A stretch of 64,000 nt of DNA from Ianthella basta (GCA_964019415.1 OZ025883.1:5848588-5912587), one strand, 5' to 3'. Counted from the first letter of the stretch, positions 1 through 29,337 are shown. Numbers and translations: made by a program. Notes: generated from the sequence alone by a model not told the origin.

Positions 1-156
1 TGAATGTGTGTTGTGTTTGTGCATGCGTGTGTGTGTGTGTGTACAGTACGTATGTGTTTTTGCAGTTTTGCACATTCCAATGAATGTTATACGTACATTC
101 ATGTTGGTATATGGTAAATTAGTTTGTGTCAGTCAATGATGTCCATCCCCTCACAG

Positions 157-2082
157 AATACCGTTCCTCCGATTGTCTCCCTGGCGATGGGCTCCCTCGG
201 GTTCCTCACCTCCTTCTTTGCTGACAGCTACCAGGACACAATTGAGAGAGTCCTAACCAGTGAGAGGAAGGCGGGGCTGTGAGAGCAGGGCGGGGCAGTG
301 AGAGCAGGGCGGGGCAGTGAGAGCAGGGCGGGGTCGTGAGAGCAGGGCGGGGCAGTGAGAGCAGGGCGGGGTCGTGAGAGCAGGGCGTGGGTGGGAGAGC
401 AGGGCGGGGCAGTGAGAGCAGGGCGGGGCAGTGAGAGCAGGGCGGGGTCGTGAGAGCAGGGCAGGGCAGTGAGAGCAGGGCACGGCAGTGAGAGTAGGGC
501 GGGGCAGTGAGAGCAGGGCAGGGTGGGGTATAATGGAGGTGGGGATTGAGTGACACTTTGTTCAGTGCTAGCCTTGTCTATAGGCCATCCATGATAATTG
601 CTTCGCAGTGGCACAATTGTCACAAAAAGGACAAAGTCTAGCTCTGTGCAGTCATAGGCTGCTTTGCATAAGTACTTGAATAAAAGGAAGACAAAGCACC
701 ACAAACTCATTTGTTTGTCTATGAAAGAAGGGCTTTGCTTAACCCCAGCCCTCACCACACCCCTCTCATTGCCCCACCCCCTTTCCCTGCCCCTTCCACC
801 CATCCTCTCTGTACACAGAACATGTCAGTATTACCCAGCGTCTGAGGTTGGAGTGCAAGTTTGTGAGTGACCAAGAAGTGAAGACCAAGATGGAGGAGAT
901 GTGTTACATCACTCCGCCCATACCCGAGGGAGAAGAGATGATGAAGTTTGAGTTTACACCAAAGAAGAGCCAATCGGGTAAGATGTCGATTGCAACGGCA
1001 AAGAAGCAGGACTTCACCAGTCTTGAGGATAAGACCCTACGCAAGTGCACTGTTGTGAGTGTCCCTCTTCCTATGGCCTGTGTAGGGATGGAGTGTTAGT
1101 GAGCATCTGATGGCAGTGTAGGATACATTGTTGTAAGATATTTCAACCACAGAGGTCTTCATTCGTTACAAACTCTGTGTGACACGTGTAGTGAGATGAC
1201 CTTAGTGATCAAAGCATCCTATAGTCGCTTTCATGTTGCTACACAGAGGCTTACTAAGGCTCAAGTTCATACAGTGAAACCTGTCATCATCCAAGTTCGT
1301 TCACACTAGTCAAAGTTTCACAGTTTTCCAGACGTTTCGGCAGCTTTCAGCCACCTTCATCAGTGAAACCTGTGTAAGATGGTCACCGTGCTAGGCAGCC
1401 ACCCCTCTAAAACAGCCAGCCTCCCTGGCCCCAAATTGCACTAAAACATTGCAATCTACCTCTGTAGAGCAGCCACCTCTCTGTGAAGGTCAGTCAAATT
1501 GGACCACAGGTGGCTGTCTTAGACAGGTTTCACTGTACTACCACTGTGGCATGAGTTTCTAGCACAGTCTCCTGTATACGTAGATTTATCTGTATTGCTA
1601 CCTTTAAAACATGTGTGCTGTTTGATGTGGAAGTCCATATACTGTATCAATAGTGTATGCATGCATATGTACGTATGTACATCCTCCCTGTTCTACAGGT
1701 GATGAATGAGGTCGTTGTGGACAGGGGGCCGTCCCCTTTTCTCACCAACATTGAGATCTTCTGCAACCAAAGACTAATGACGACAGTACAGGGTGATGGT
1801 AAGAGGAAAACCCTGTCATTAATGTGCCTGTATTGAAATGATAATATGAAGACTGTATTTGTGTGTTTGGTGTCCTTATAGTTGAGGATGTCCCTTTCAT
1901 TATTGTATGTAGGTATTATTGTGGCCACACCCACTGGGAGCACTGCATACGCTCTTGCCGCTGGTGCCTCAATGGTGCATCCGAGTGTCTCCTCCATCAT
2001 CATCTGCCCCATCTGTCCTCACTCACTCTCCTTTCGGCCCGTTGTGGTACCAGCAGGAGTAGAAGTTATGGTGTGTGTGTGT

Positions 2083-2171
<89 letters not shown>

Positions 2172-2873
2172 CATGTGTGTAACATATAGACCTTTGCTTT
2201 TTGCACATTAGATTCGTGTTTCTCCTGAAGCCAGGAACACTGCATGGGTGGGCTTTGATGGTAGAGATAGAGAAGAACTCCGCAAAGGAGACAGGTGAGC
2301 ATGTGTCATGCCCGGTGGAACAGCCCAGGCTGCCCAGGCCATGGCCTGACCAGATTTTTAGGTCTGGCCATGCTTTTCTATAGCTAAGATACTTCCTGGC
2401 CTGTGCAAGTGGCCGTCTAGGTTAATATTGTTTGGACTTGGCCTGACCACAATTAAAGTGCTTCCTCCGGGCCTGTGTGTGCAATGTTAATGCCTGTAGT
2501 GTTCATTGCTGTATGCCAAGTACTTGCTCTTCAATACTGTACAGTGTTTTATGCTGTACTAGTATCTGTATTATAAGGATTTTGTAATCCTGCTGTAGCT
2601 AGCTTCATGAGGATCAAAGGAATGTGGAGTGCATTGATGAATGCAAACTAGTATAATTTCAAATCTATGCCTTCAACAAAGTATCACATAGGTTTGCATT
2701 TTCCTCTCCCACTCCACTCCCCCTCCCCTCCCCTTCTCCCCAGTGTTGTCATCACAGCGTCCCAGAACCCCGTCCCCTGTGTCAACAACACTGGGCATGT
2801 CACAGACTGGTTTGACAGCCTGGCACGATGCCTCAATTGGAATGTCAGAGAAATTCAGAAGGCAATGACATGA
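157..2873 (+). CDS. NADK: NAD kinase, 3' part (5' end outside window)
   Basis: ATP-dependent NAD kinase, which phosphorylates NAD to NADP in the cytosol. Six exons join in frame with GT-AG introns: 157-259, 819-1054, 1699-1798, 1913-2070, 2212-2294 and 2744-2873 (TGA). The protein shows the family signatures in order: [19 protein letters not shown], then a strand-rich stretch (RLRLECKF), [26 protein letters not shown], the substrate-loop motif [59 protein letters not shown], and a C-terminus [22 protein letters not shown]. These closely match animal NADK. The upstream GGDG active-site segment must lie left of the window. Phases were checked at every junction. The exon-5 donor is itself the first GT of a (GT)n microsatellite. 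Exon boundaries come from splice consensus and homology, not transcript data. Confidence 0.95.
261..525. repeat. G-rich 19-bp minisatellite in NADK intron
   Basis: About 13 tandem copies of a 19-bp unit of the form GGGCGGGG(CA/TC)GTGAGAGCA, starting two bases after the donor of the first visible NADK exon. Variant units alternate CAGT and TCGT. Every unit carries a GGGCGGGG run, so the sense strand could form G-quadruplexes. The long open frames across it are by-products of the repeat. Confidence 0.9.
1361..1535. mobile_element. TIR MITE copy (CAGTGGAACC family), NADK intron
   Basis: The ends are inverted: CAGTGAAACCTGTGTAAG at the left, and at the right CTTAGACAGG followed by TTTCACTG. The interior (GCAGCCACCTCTCT, CAGCCTCCCTGGCCCC, CAGGTGGCTGTCTTA) matches copies at 6486-6660 and 7152-7333. 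The right flank is TA but the left flank is not. The left side abuts a half copy (about 1290-1360) of the fold-back element seen complete at 52022-52191. Confidence 0.75.
2071..2168. repeat. (GT)n microsatellite abutting a splice donor
   Basis: About 49 GT units, one interrupted by GGGT, starting at the 5' splice site of NADK exon 5. The intron therefore begins with a UG-repeat RNA. Confidence 0.95.
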
Positions 2874-3726
2874 CACAGCTAACACTGTCGGAGCACTCGA
2901 CATGTTACTTTGTATAGTTAATGAATAATTTTCTTTATATGCATTATATCCAGTACTGTCATGTTTTATGAAGTCTATTATATATCATTGTCAATTCCTT
3001 GATGTGTACATGATAATTACTTTCATTAATCACACTGGACCACATCTTAAGATTAATTAATGATAGAGTATGAACTTCTGAAATATAATTATTATTATAA
3101 TATGCAGATATTGATGAATAAGTCAGTCAACGACCACAGTCAAGGCCACATGTATTATGCTTGTACAGTCGAGTATATATAAATTATAATGCATAATTAT
3201 GCAAGCATACAATTATTGTGTAGCTTATAATATTATGTACAGAGTATGTATAATTATACTACACTGTATATGCATGCATGTACGTATACGTAGCTAGTCA
3301 CATGCAACTATTATGCATTATATGTACGTACTGTACAGCAGAACCATGCAGCAACCAGCTGCAGCCGAATTATAAAGAGTGTAGAGCACATTCCATTCGT
3401 GCACACTCCTATATACACTGCACATATTCTATGCACACGTACATTTAATTTATTACTTGTGGAATTTGAATGCAATCTTGCTGTTTCAATATCAGCATAT
3501 GGCAGTTGGTGGATAGGGTTGTGTGATATACAGTACGTGTGCTTTAATAGGCTAGGCAAATTCTATTCCCATGCAGTTTACTGCCCTCACCCGCATGCAT
3601 TTTCCCCAGCCTCTCCAACCACTGGGCACAACCAAAGGAGGAGGTACGTATACAATTTGTTCTATTTATACCTTCCTTCATTGTGGCATGAGTAAAAAAT
3701 TAATAAAGATATGGAAAAACACTTCT

Positions 3727-3795
3727 ATTGCTGTGCTCGAACCGGGAACTTTGGATTACAAATTGGCCACCCTAGTCAATGAGCCAATCGTCACT
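3727..3795 (-). repeat. tRNA-like SINE head (Pol III boxes)
   Basis: On the minus strand a TGGCTCATTGAC A-box-like string and a GGTTCGAGCA B-box string are separated by 32 nt, the spacing found in tRNAs. The acceptor and T stems do not pair properly, so this is not a functional tRNA. A decayed tRNA-derived SINE is the likeliest reading. No second copy was found in the window. Confidence 0.45.
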
Positions 3796-3886
3796 CTGCT
3801 GAATACAATTTGCACTTATATTATGAAGCAATTTCATGTGACCACATGGGATTGGGTTAGTGGTTTCACTGTATTCTCACAATCCC

Positions 3887-4000
3887 ATGTGGTTATGCAA
3901 TCCAAAATGTCATGTGACCAACATGGATTGGGTGCAATGGATTCACTGAGGGACCCAACAATGGTTATGCAATCCACAATGTCATGTGACCAACATGGGA
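3887..4000. repeat. Short direct repeats
   Basis: Two near-identical blocks, GGTTATGCAATCCA followed by ATGTCATGTGACCAACATGG, lie about 74 bp apart. A partly inverted third copy (TGTGACCACATGGGATTGGG) lies just upstream at about 3838. This is probably a fragment of a small fold-back element. Confidence 0.6.
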
Positions 4001-5005
4001 TACATTAAACTTGGGCTTGAATGGCACTGTGTTGACCCAAATTCACCAATCCCATTCTGATGGTTACTTTCATATGGGCACTAAATCATCATCACCTGCA
4101 TTCATCACAGGATTCGAGACTGACCCAGGTATGTGCACTGGTGATGTGAACAAAGGTTTTGATTTATATGCATCATAATGGTATTCACCAAGGGACAGCA
4201 TCATTTGGGCTACCACACAGACACCATTCATGTAGTGAAACTGGACAACCCCTTGGAGGTAAACTCAATTGTGCAAGGCAATTAAGAGTGAGCGTGCATG
4301 GCAATGTATGTGGGGGTGCTAATATTATGCGTAATTAGCCTGTAGTGCGGACAATTACAGAGGATTAAGGTAGACACAGTATTATAATTATACAAGAATG
4401 ATGGCAGTTAAAATGGCCGCATGACCGCTCATGAATACTATTATAGTGGTCGCAAAAAAGAGTGAATACTATTAATATTATAATATTGATGCTTGGAAAT
4501 TAAAGCTCCTGCATGGTGGAATGTGCCTGCAGAGGAAACTGCTGTTTTACCTAGAGATGGTCATCTCTAGGTAATTAGTGATGACACATTGCAGTAAATA
4601 GGAGATGGTAAATCAAGCCACTTGCTGCATTCGCAGTGTGACATCTAGTGGGATGCACTAAATACATGCAGAGGAAGGCCAACATGGCTACATACAGCAT
4701 ATTATATACAAGAGACTATCATGCTAATTAACTACATGCTGAATCACATTGCAGCATATATAAATGGCTGTATATACATGCATTCATAATATTATGCATG
4801 TGGTGGATGCGAGTGTACAATTGGTGTGAATGTGCATGTGTATATAAATTGCACAAAATATTACTATAATATGTCACTGAATGATACTGTACAAATGTGA
4901 CATCGTAAAATAAATAGTAATTAAACATGAAATCAATTAAAGTCATATCAAACAGATATGAATCACTATAATCTTTTGAATTTCTTGCCATATATATAAA
5001 ATTGC

Positions 5006-6235
5006 TCACAAGGTTTTCAGGGTAGTGTTACTCATTGTAAGGTACTGTTTCAAAAAAGGAAACTGCTCCAGTTTGAGCCGAATTTTACTTTGAATGTCCC
5101 TGGTCCACGCAAAGGCCTCCCTTGATTGTGTGGTATTCTTCACCACCACTGAGGCACACTGATCAATGAATGTCTTCAAGCAGAACATGCCCAAGTGTGT
5201 GCACGCCTTTGTCAATGTCTTTTTCGGTTCAGCCTCCATTTGGTACCCATGCACAAATCGTGACTTCACATTTGTACAATTTTTGTCAAAACTCATCAAT
5301 GACTGGGCAAGAGAAAAGTACCTCCCTGTGGCCTTTAACAGGGCTTCTTGGTGGGACAGGCTCTTATTTGCATTCCTGTAGTCACATGCCATAAGAGCTA
5401 TTGAGTCATATGGATTATGCAGCTCATGAATGATGACAACAGGGACACTAACTAACGCTTGTAGAGCTGTCATTGCCAGACTCACTCTACGACTGTCTCT
5501 GAGCCAAACTGATGTCAGTGTTTCTCCCATGTCCACACCATACATATTCACATGCCCTTCATTCACACCCGAGAACGACCCTGGAAGGTAACCATAGCGC
5601 CATTCAATATCAACATCCTTTCCAGACGTCTTCTTCATTGCATTTCTTGCTCTGCTGAAGGCAAATTTGCCAATGTAATTGTAAAATTCTGACCTCTCCG
5701 CATCTGTGTAATAGCTCTTGGCCTCTAAATTGAGCACCAGTTTGGGTACAGGGGATATGACGGCGTGTGGGTGAGCGTTGAGTAGCGTGCCAACCACACC
5801 ATCCAGACGACGATGGAATCCAGTCAAAAGGACGAATTTCTGCACTTTCTTGAGCGCCGACCCAGTCATAGTCTTATACACTCCCCAGTTCACTGCCTGA
5901 TCCACACTGTTCCATGTACCCTTCGTTGTATTACTGAGATCCAGAGGCATTTGTGCGTGACACTGTTGAAGCGCGCCGCGCAGGTTCCGTCGTCCCGCCA
6001 GCGCGCTGGGCGCTCCACCGGGCAAATAGTCCTTGATGAAATAGTTTGTCGGTACTTTAAGTGGCAACAAAGATGTCATGCTGCAAAAGATAACGAAGTT
6101 AACTGCCAGACTGCATACAAGAATGACCTTGAGATTCACAAAGCATCTCAGAAACCATCCACACCACCTAGGGTAGTGGCTTATGGTCAGAAACTTGGGT
6201 TGGATGGCTGCCATTTTCTGCTTACCTACCGCCAT
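5006..6235 (-). CDS. Type II membrane sulfotransferase-like protein
   Basis: Single-exon 409-residue protein. A short basic N-terminus is followed by a hydrophobic segment at about residues 29-58, then a long lumenal part with several N-glycosylation sequons (NTT, NKS, NCT). That topology is typical of Golgi sulfotransferases and glycosyltransferases. The stretch FVLLTGFHRRLDGVVGTLL-NAHPHAV sits where sulfotransferases carry the 5'-phosphosulfate-binding loop before a conserved HP. VPVVIIHELHNPYDSIALM matches the 3'-phosphate-binding block (consensus VIHVVRNPYDNI). The loop lacks the usual basic-Ser/Gly-Thr signature, so activity is uncertain. The first ATG (MAVGKQK) was chosen; MAAIQPK seven residues later is possible. 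The gene converges with NADK. Family assignment is inferred from motifs only. Confidence 0.6.
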   Translation of the reverse strand: MAVGKQKMAAIQPKFLTISHYPRWCGWFLRCFVNLKVILVCSLAVNFVIFCSMTSLLPLKVPTNYFIKDYLPGGAPSALAGRRNLRGALQQCHAQMPLDLSNTTKGTWNSVDQAVNWGVYKTMTGSALKKVQKFVLLTGFHRRLDGVVGTLLNAHPHAVISPVPKLVLNLEAKSYYTDAERSEFYNYIGKFAFSRARNAMKKTSGKDVDIEWRYGYLPGSFSGVNEGHVNMYGVDMGETLTSVWLRDSRRVSLAMTALQALVSVPVVIIHELHNPYDSIALMACDYRNANKSLSHQEALLKATGRYFSLAQSLMSFDKNCTNVKSRFVHGYQMEAEPKKTLTKACTHLGMFCLKTFIDQCASVVVKNTTQSREAFAWTRDIQSKIRLKLEQFPFLKQYLTMSNTTLKTL

Positions 6236-6485
6236 TGCCTTCTGACATGCAGCAGCGTCGTAGTAGCCTAGACGATCACATACCGGTATTATGGTTGCTA
6301 CACTGAGGGACTGACTGGAATTTGGAATTGCTACAATGCGTCCCCGAAGCCTTGTATAGCATATTCCATTTCTCTCGAGATATCGTACACTGTCACCGAC
6401 ACCATTTATATTAGCTAGCTTTCTATCTATATATCGATGTTACTTGTGCGCGAGGCACTGCAACTATAACGATCGACATAGTTTA

Positions 6486-6660
6486 CAGTGGAACCTGTCT
6501 AAGACGGTCACTGTGTTAGGCAGCCACCTCTCTAAAGCAGCCAGCCTCCCTGGCCCCAAAAAAGCACCAAAATAGCAATCTACTTCTGTAGAGCAGCCAC
6601 CTCTATATAGTGGTGAGTTAGATCTGGCCCACAGGTGGCTGTCTTATACAGGTTCATCTG
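6486..6660. mobile_element. TIR MITE, CAGTGGAACC family
   Basis: 175-bp element flanked by TA on both sides. It starts CAGTGGAACCTGTCTAAGAC and ends CTTATACAGGTTCATCTG. TA duplication plus CAGT termini suggest a Tc1/mariner-pogo-type non-autonomous element. There is no coding capacity. Confidence 0.85.
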
Positions 6661-7660
6661 TACTTTGGTTTCTCTGTACAGTTACTGTACACGTATGTAT
6701 AATACTATTATTATAATTCCCTAGTGAATATTTCCCCGCACTTTCCACTAGGGTACCAAATCTCTGTACAGGTCAAGCTTTCCCAGAGAGACCACAATTA
6801 AGAACTCTTACACATGCTGAGAAATCAAGCAGTTGGAAACTACAGTTTCATGCCCTAGCTGTTTTCTGAGAATTGAAGCCTCCCATACACTTAATTGTTT
6901 TGGAGTTCAGAGAACACCTATAAATTATGCAGGAAATGTGAAGCCTCAATAAGATGTTACAGTATATAGGAAACTTCATTACCTGGAAGTAGTATTACTT
7001 AATCCATTCCCTCTTGTACATGTATGCGCAGGTTGGAAGTATGCGCGTAACATATGTATTCTAGAACTTGACAGTGATAAAATGTACGTACTTTAGGTGG
7101 TCATGAGTAGGAGGTACAGAATTCACTATAGGGAATAATGTTGGGGGTTTACAGTGGAACTAGTCTACGATGGTCAGTGCGCTATAGGCCTGCAGTCACC
7201 TCTCTAAACAGCTAGCTCCTCCTGGCTCCAATTAGCACTGCAGAATTGTAATCTACCTCTGTAGAGCAGCCACCTCTCTATAAAAGTCAATTAGAATTGG
7301 CCCGCAGGTGGCAGTCTTATACAGGTTCCACTGTACAATTGTTTCTCTGTACAGTATGCGTATGTATAAAATTAGAATTCCCTAGGGAATATTTCTCCAC
7401 ACTTTTCACTAGGGTACCAAATCATTGTACATGTCAAGCTTTGCCAGAGAGACAGTTAAGGAGCCTCTACACATGCAGGCAAGCAGTTGGAAACTGCAAC
7501 TTCATGCACCTGTTTTCTGAGAATTGAAGCCTCTTGCACACTTAACTTGCTTTGGCGTTCAGAGAACACCTATGCATGAGAGTGAAGCCTCATTAAATTG
7601 TAGGAAAACTCATTAATTGGAACTTTTACTTAATTCATTCCCATTTGTACATGGGCAAAG
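6661..7660. repeat. Tandem segmental duplication containing the MITEs
   Basis: The sequence from about 6664 to 7000 (GGTTTCTCTGTACAGT, AATTCCCTAGTGAATATTTC, GGGTACCAAATC, GTCAAGCTTTCCCAGAGAGAC) recurs in the same order and orientation at about 7338-7640. Each copy directly follows a MITE copy, so MITE and flank were duplicated together. No gene is seen here. Confidence 0.8.
7152..7333. mobile_element. TIR MITE, CAGTGGAACC family
   Basis: Second full copy, 182 bp, with TA on both sides. It starts CAGTGGAACTAGTCTACGAT and ends TACAGGTTCCACTG. It belongs to the duplicated block, so this is a copy by segmental duplication rather than an independent insertion. Confidence 0.85.
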
Positions 7661-8200
7661 GTAAATTCTAACTTGTGATAAGATATGAATTATTTCTATA
7701 GACTCTTTTATTTTTGTAGCTGCAAGTGGTAATGTCCTGTGATATGCATATAAAACGCCTATTTCTAACATTTTTATCTGAAAATATCCCACCAGTTAAA
7801 GGGATTGAAGATTCACCATGGTGCCAAGAAGGTAATGTGCTATGTTGCCCATTGGCCACCACCCTGCCAGATAGTTTACTCTTCTGGCATGCCAACTGCT
7901 ACGTACAATCACAATGAAGGACAGACTTCTTAGAATAGATAATGAATTACTCCCAGCACATTAAAACCTTCATTTCCCCCCCCCCCCCTTTTGATTGTTA
8001 TTGAATTTTGACTATGTCATTTTCTATTGTAGTGACCACAAAACATCACTCAGCTCAGAGTAATATTAATGATGTGGTAATATATCGTTAATGGACCGCC
8101 AAATGCAAATTTGCAATTTCATTCAGGGGGATAGGAATCTTACGCATCCAATAGTCGCCGAGATAGGCGCTACATTAAACGCCTAGTAGTAGGCGGGACA

Positions 8201-8208
8201 TGACGTCA
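8201..8208. promoter_or_regulatory. CRE/ATF-type site TGACGTCA
   Basis: Perfect palindromic TGACGTCA 173 bp upstream of the proposed start codon of the PH-domain gene. The surrounding stretch, about 8100-8600, is clearly richer in CpG than its neighbours, as expected for a promoter. The same octamer occurs in two of the three unit promoters further right. Confidence 0.45.
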
Positions 8209-8380
8209 TTTACAAGACCTTGAAGGACTGGAATTTTAAGAGCGCTCCATCGCCTGCGGGAGCAGATTGGTTTTCAAGACGGTAAACGCTAGGGAAGAGC
8301 ACTGAGTGGAGATTCCATCGGAGGGTTCACCGTTCAACTCGCTTGGATTCTTACCCGGCGCTCTAAAGGGCGTTCTCGCC

Positions 8381-26642
<18,262 letters not shown>

Positions 26643-27720
26643 TCAGATGCACTTCATCTGAAAGAACTATACATTTTCACAATGTCATGTGTTATGAACT
26701 GTTCAGTTCTATACCCCAACTCCTTTCAATATGGCGTACATTGTATTATAGTCTTTAGACCATGTACATGTAATTATACAGTTTAATTTGTATTATGGTA
26801 CTTTTATTAAAGCATACGTAAGTTCATTATGCACGCAGCCTTCCAAGTGTGCATATTGTGTACGTATATGTAGTAAAAATACGTAGTGTAAGTACGTAAC
26901 TAGTTCGATCGAATTTGCATGAAATTATATGGCAAAATTGTCTCCAACTCATTCATTCAACTCATGACATGTTCACATGCAGGCCAGTGAAAGGGTTGCA
27001 ATTGGACTTACTTGCATAATTATACTATAGCAATTACTATGCTGAAAGTGATTCCTCCATATAAAATTATGCACATAATATATACGTACATGTATAAGCT
27101 TCCTGCATGCATGTTTGCAAAACTGTGCATGTGTTTGCATGTTGTTGCATGCTCCGGGTAGTGTACGTATAAATTACAGTATGCATGTGAGTGCTTCAAA
27201 TTCTGTGCACGTGGCTATAGGGTGAACAACTGATGGGTATGTGTGACATATTACATTTAATTTGTGTGTGCAAGTGTCCATCCCTACCCCAACCCACTCC
27301 CCTCCTTTCCCTCCCTCTCTGTTCCCCCACTGTGCTCAAAGTGCTCCCTCCTCCCTCTCCATCCTCTGTGTGCAGCTGTAGCCTCGTCTGGACAGACTCA
27401 ACTACACTCAGTTTGTATGCAAAATGAACTCAACTTGGGCATGGTCAGAGTGCAATAGGTAATGTCCCTAGTGTGATTGACCCGTACCAGCACAGTGGTG
27501 TGTGTTCTTACATAAGATCTCCATGACCTTAGCTTCTTGCCCAAACCTTCTTGTCTGTCATGTGACAGGACACTGCTGTAACAACATGTACTTATATGGC
27601 AATGATTGTATAGTGTGTGTGTGTAAGGTCAGTTATCATAATTTATAGTGGGAGGTCATAAAGCGTGGGTCATGTGAACAAGCGGCCTCCCCACAGGCTC
27701 CTTTTGAACTGAACAGTGCA
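26643..27720. other. Intergenic spacer before the Roc-COR array
   Basis: AT-rich sequence with TACGTA and TGCATG words, then a block at 27265-27466 (CCTCTGTGTGCAGCTGTAGC and CAACTACACTCAGTTTGTATG) that recurs at 33590-33800, and a block at 27540-27710 (GGACACTGCTGTAAC, AAGGTCAGTTATCATA) that recurs near 35430, 35880 and 58850. These mark the left edge of the segmental array. No gene is seen. Confidence 0.6.
26806..26811 (+). terminator. Candidate polyadenylation signal ATTAAA
   Basis: ATTAAA 164 bases after the stop codon of the PH gene. The position suits a poly(A) signal, but none of the gene's transcript ends can be seen. Confidence 0.35.
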
Positions 27721-27733
27721 ATATGACACGTTA

Positions 27734-27741
27734 TGACGTCA
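27734..27741. promoter_or_regulatory. CRE/ATF-type site, unit A promoter
   Basis: TGACGTCA in the context TTATGACGTCATTC, about 160 bases upstream of the first 5' exon donor. The identical 14-mer is present upstream of unit C (60842-60855). Unit B has a decayed version (GGTGACGGCATTT) near 37235. Confidence 0.5.
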
Positions 27742-27781
27742 TTCACGCGCGTGGATGTGAGCGTATAATCTTTTTTACCAG

Positions 27782-28570
27782 TTAGAGTCAGTGCTAGATG
27801 TAGAGTTTGGTCACGGATGCTCTACTGTACGTCCATGGTTTGGTAGAGTCGTTCTCTACAGGACGGGCAGCCCTGGGCGTGCCAGGTAGCTAAGCGGTAA
27901 GTCCTTTTGCAAGTGGTTTGTGTGGAGTGGTTTGTTTGCTGTTTAGGAAGGGTTCAAGTGTGCAAATCTAGCTACAGTTCACTAACTAGCTAATGGCGGT
28001 CAAGTAGTTAGCTAAGTCCCGTAATTTCTAGCTGCTTCAGCTGCTCGTTTAGCTACAAACCTTTCCCCATCTTTCATGCAGGTCAATCTCTCCACCGCCT
28101 TTTAACAGTGCTCTGGCACTGACTGTCCACTCTTCTCTTCAGCGCCCAGGAAGTTAACAGTTGACAGCCGCCTCGCTCGAAGTTTGCACTGTTCGTTCCA
28201 CCGTCATCAGCAGCGCCGTCCAGCTGAACACCTCAACACGCCTCCCCCCTTAACGCCTCGCCTCCTCTGCGACCAGCACATCCAAATCACACATCTACGG
28301 CTCTACGTCTCACGCGAGTATAGCCCTCCGCATCCAACTGACTCCTCGACGTATTCGCTCCTCCAACACCCCGTCCATTAGCACCGTCTGGTTTCCCTCG
28401 TTCATCGTCCTGCTCAACACCTCTACACAGCTCCCTCCTTACCGCCTCGCCTCCTCCACCGACTACCAACAGCTGCAACTCTTCGCTCCTTCCTCACGCG
28501 ACGGCCGACAGTAACAGCCAACACCTCTGCACTCCCTCCCTAGGGCCTCAGCCCAACACCCCTCCAAATG
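27782..28570 (+). other. Unit A 5' exons (apparently non-coding)
   Basis: Exon 1 ends at 27896 (AGCG|GTAAGT) in the conserved block GGGCAGCCCTGGGC. Exon 2 is 28082-28570, with acceptor TTTCATGCAG and donor AATG|GTGAGT. The same pair is found in units B and C with conserved splice sites. Reading frames inside exon 2 are not conserved between copies, so it is taken as 5' UTR. The main coding exon starts at acceptor 29440. Confidence 0.6.
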
Positions 28571-28759
28571 GTGAGTGCTCTTATACTGTATTGCAGTAGT
28601 GCATCCAACACACGTGGTGCTGAAGGTGGGTGAACCTGTGCCCTAGCTGGAGCTTTAAATGGTAGCTAGTACCCTGCATGTGAAGGGGCTGTACTCAAGG
28701 TGGACCTAGCAGGGGCTACTATTGGCCTCAGGCCCCTCCTTCCTTAGTCTATTGGTATA

Positions 28760-29337
28760 CAGTGGAACCCCTATAATGCGGACACCCCTCAGAACATGAG
28801 AAGAGTCCTGATTATAGGGGTGTCCACATTTCAGAGGTGCGATTTATATGCCCATATGTTAAAACAATCATCTAGTATGCATGAAAAGTATCAAAATAAT
28901 ATTAATTTGTAAAGGTAGAGGTGGTTCGCTCCAGTACATGACTCACACACCATTTCTGAAGACGATTCTAAAGAGTACCTGTTCGCACTGAACTTTCCCA
29001 TGTTAAAGACACCTTCAAAACCCCTAGTTATATAGACAATTTGCGGCACTCGTCAGCTTCTGTGCTGTTCCTGTCACTTGTCAGAGGTAATGGTGCAAAT
29101 CAAGGAGCGGCCATTTTCTGGCAGCTGATCGAAATGTCCAGATTATTGGGTGGGGGTTATACAGAGTTGTATAGGATGGTATGCAAGGCACTGTCTGCAA
29201 AACCGAATAATGGGGTGTCCGCATTTCAAGGGGAAGTTTATACAGGTAGAATAGGGCCAATCGTTGGGACTTTAGAAAGTGTCCGCATAATCGAGTTGTC
29301 TGCTTTTCAGGGGTGTCCACAAGGTGGGGTTCCACTG
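28760..29337. mobile_element. 578-bp TIR transposon, TA target duplication
   Basis: Starts CAGTGGAACCCC and ends GGGGTTCCACTG, with TA on both sides. Sub-terminal blocks ATGCGGACACCCCT and AGGGGTGTCCAC are also inverted. The paralogous positions in unit B (GGTATAGATGGAGCAAG at about 38268) and unit C (about 62074) are the empty site with a single TA, which proves the ends. It is a non-autonomous Tc1/mariner-pogo-like element. Confidence 0.9.

Larger units (their letters stand above)
2874..5005. other. Intergenic spacer, AT-rich
   Basis: AT-rich sequence with many ATTATAAT and TACGTA words between the convergent NADK and sulfotransferase-like genes. It holds both genes' presumed 3' ends, a SINE-like relic (3727-3795), short direct repeats (3887-4000) and a small inverted repeat near 4550 (CCTAGAGATG then CATCTCTAGG). 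I see no convincing coding exon. Confidence 0.6.

Noticed and set aside
206..803. Long minus-strand open frames rich in PALLSLPRP
   Set aside because: They read through the 19-bp minisatellite in an NADK intron; three frames give the same kind of repeat peptide.
3727..3795. Functional tRNA gene on the minus strand
   Set aside because: The A and B boxes are present but the acceptor and T stems do not pair.
28184..28381. 65-codon frame MHCSFHRHQQRRPAEH in the unit A 5' exon
   Set aside because: The beginning is shared with unit B but the frame diverges at once and has no counterpart start in unit C. Treated as 5' UTR.
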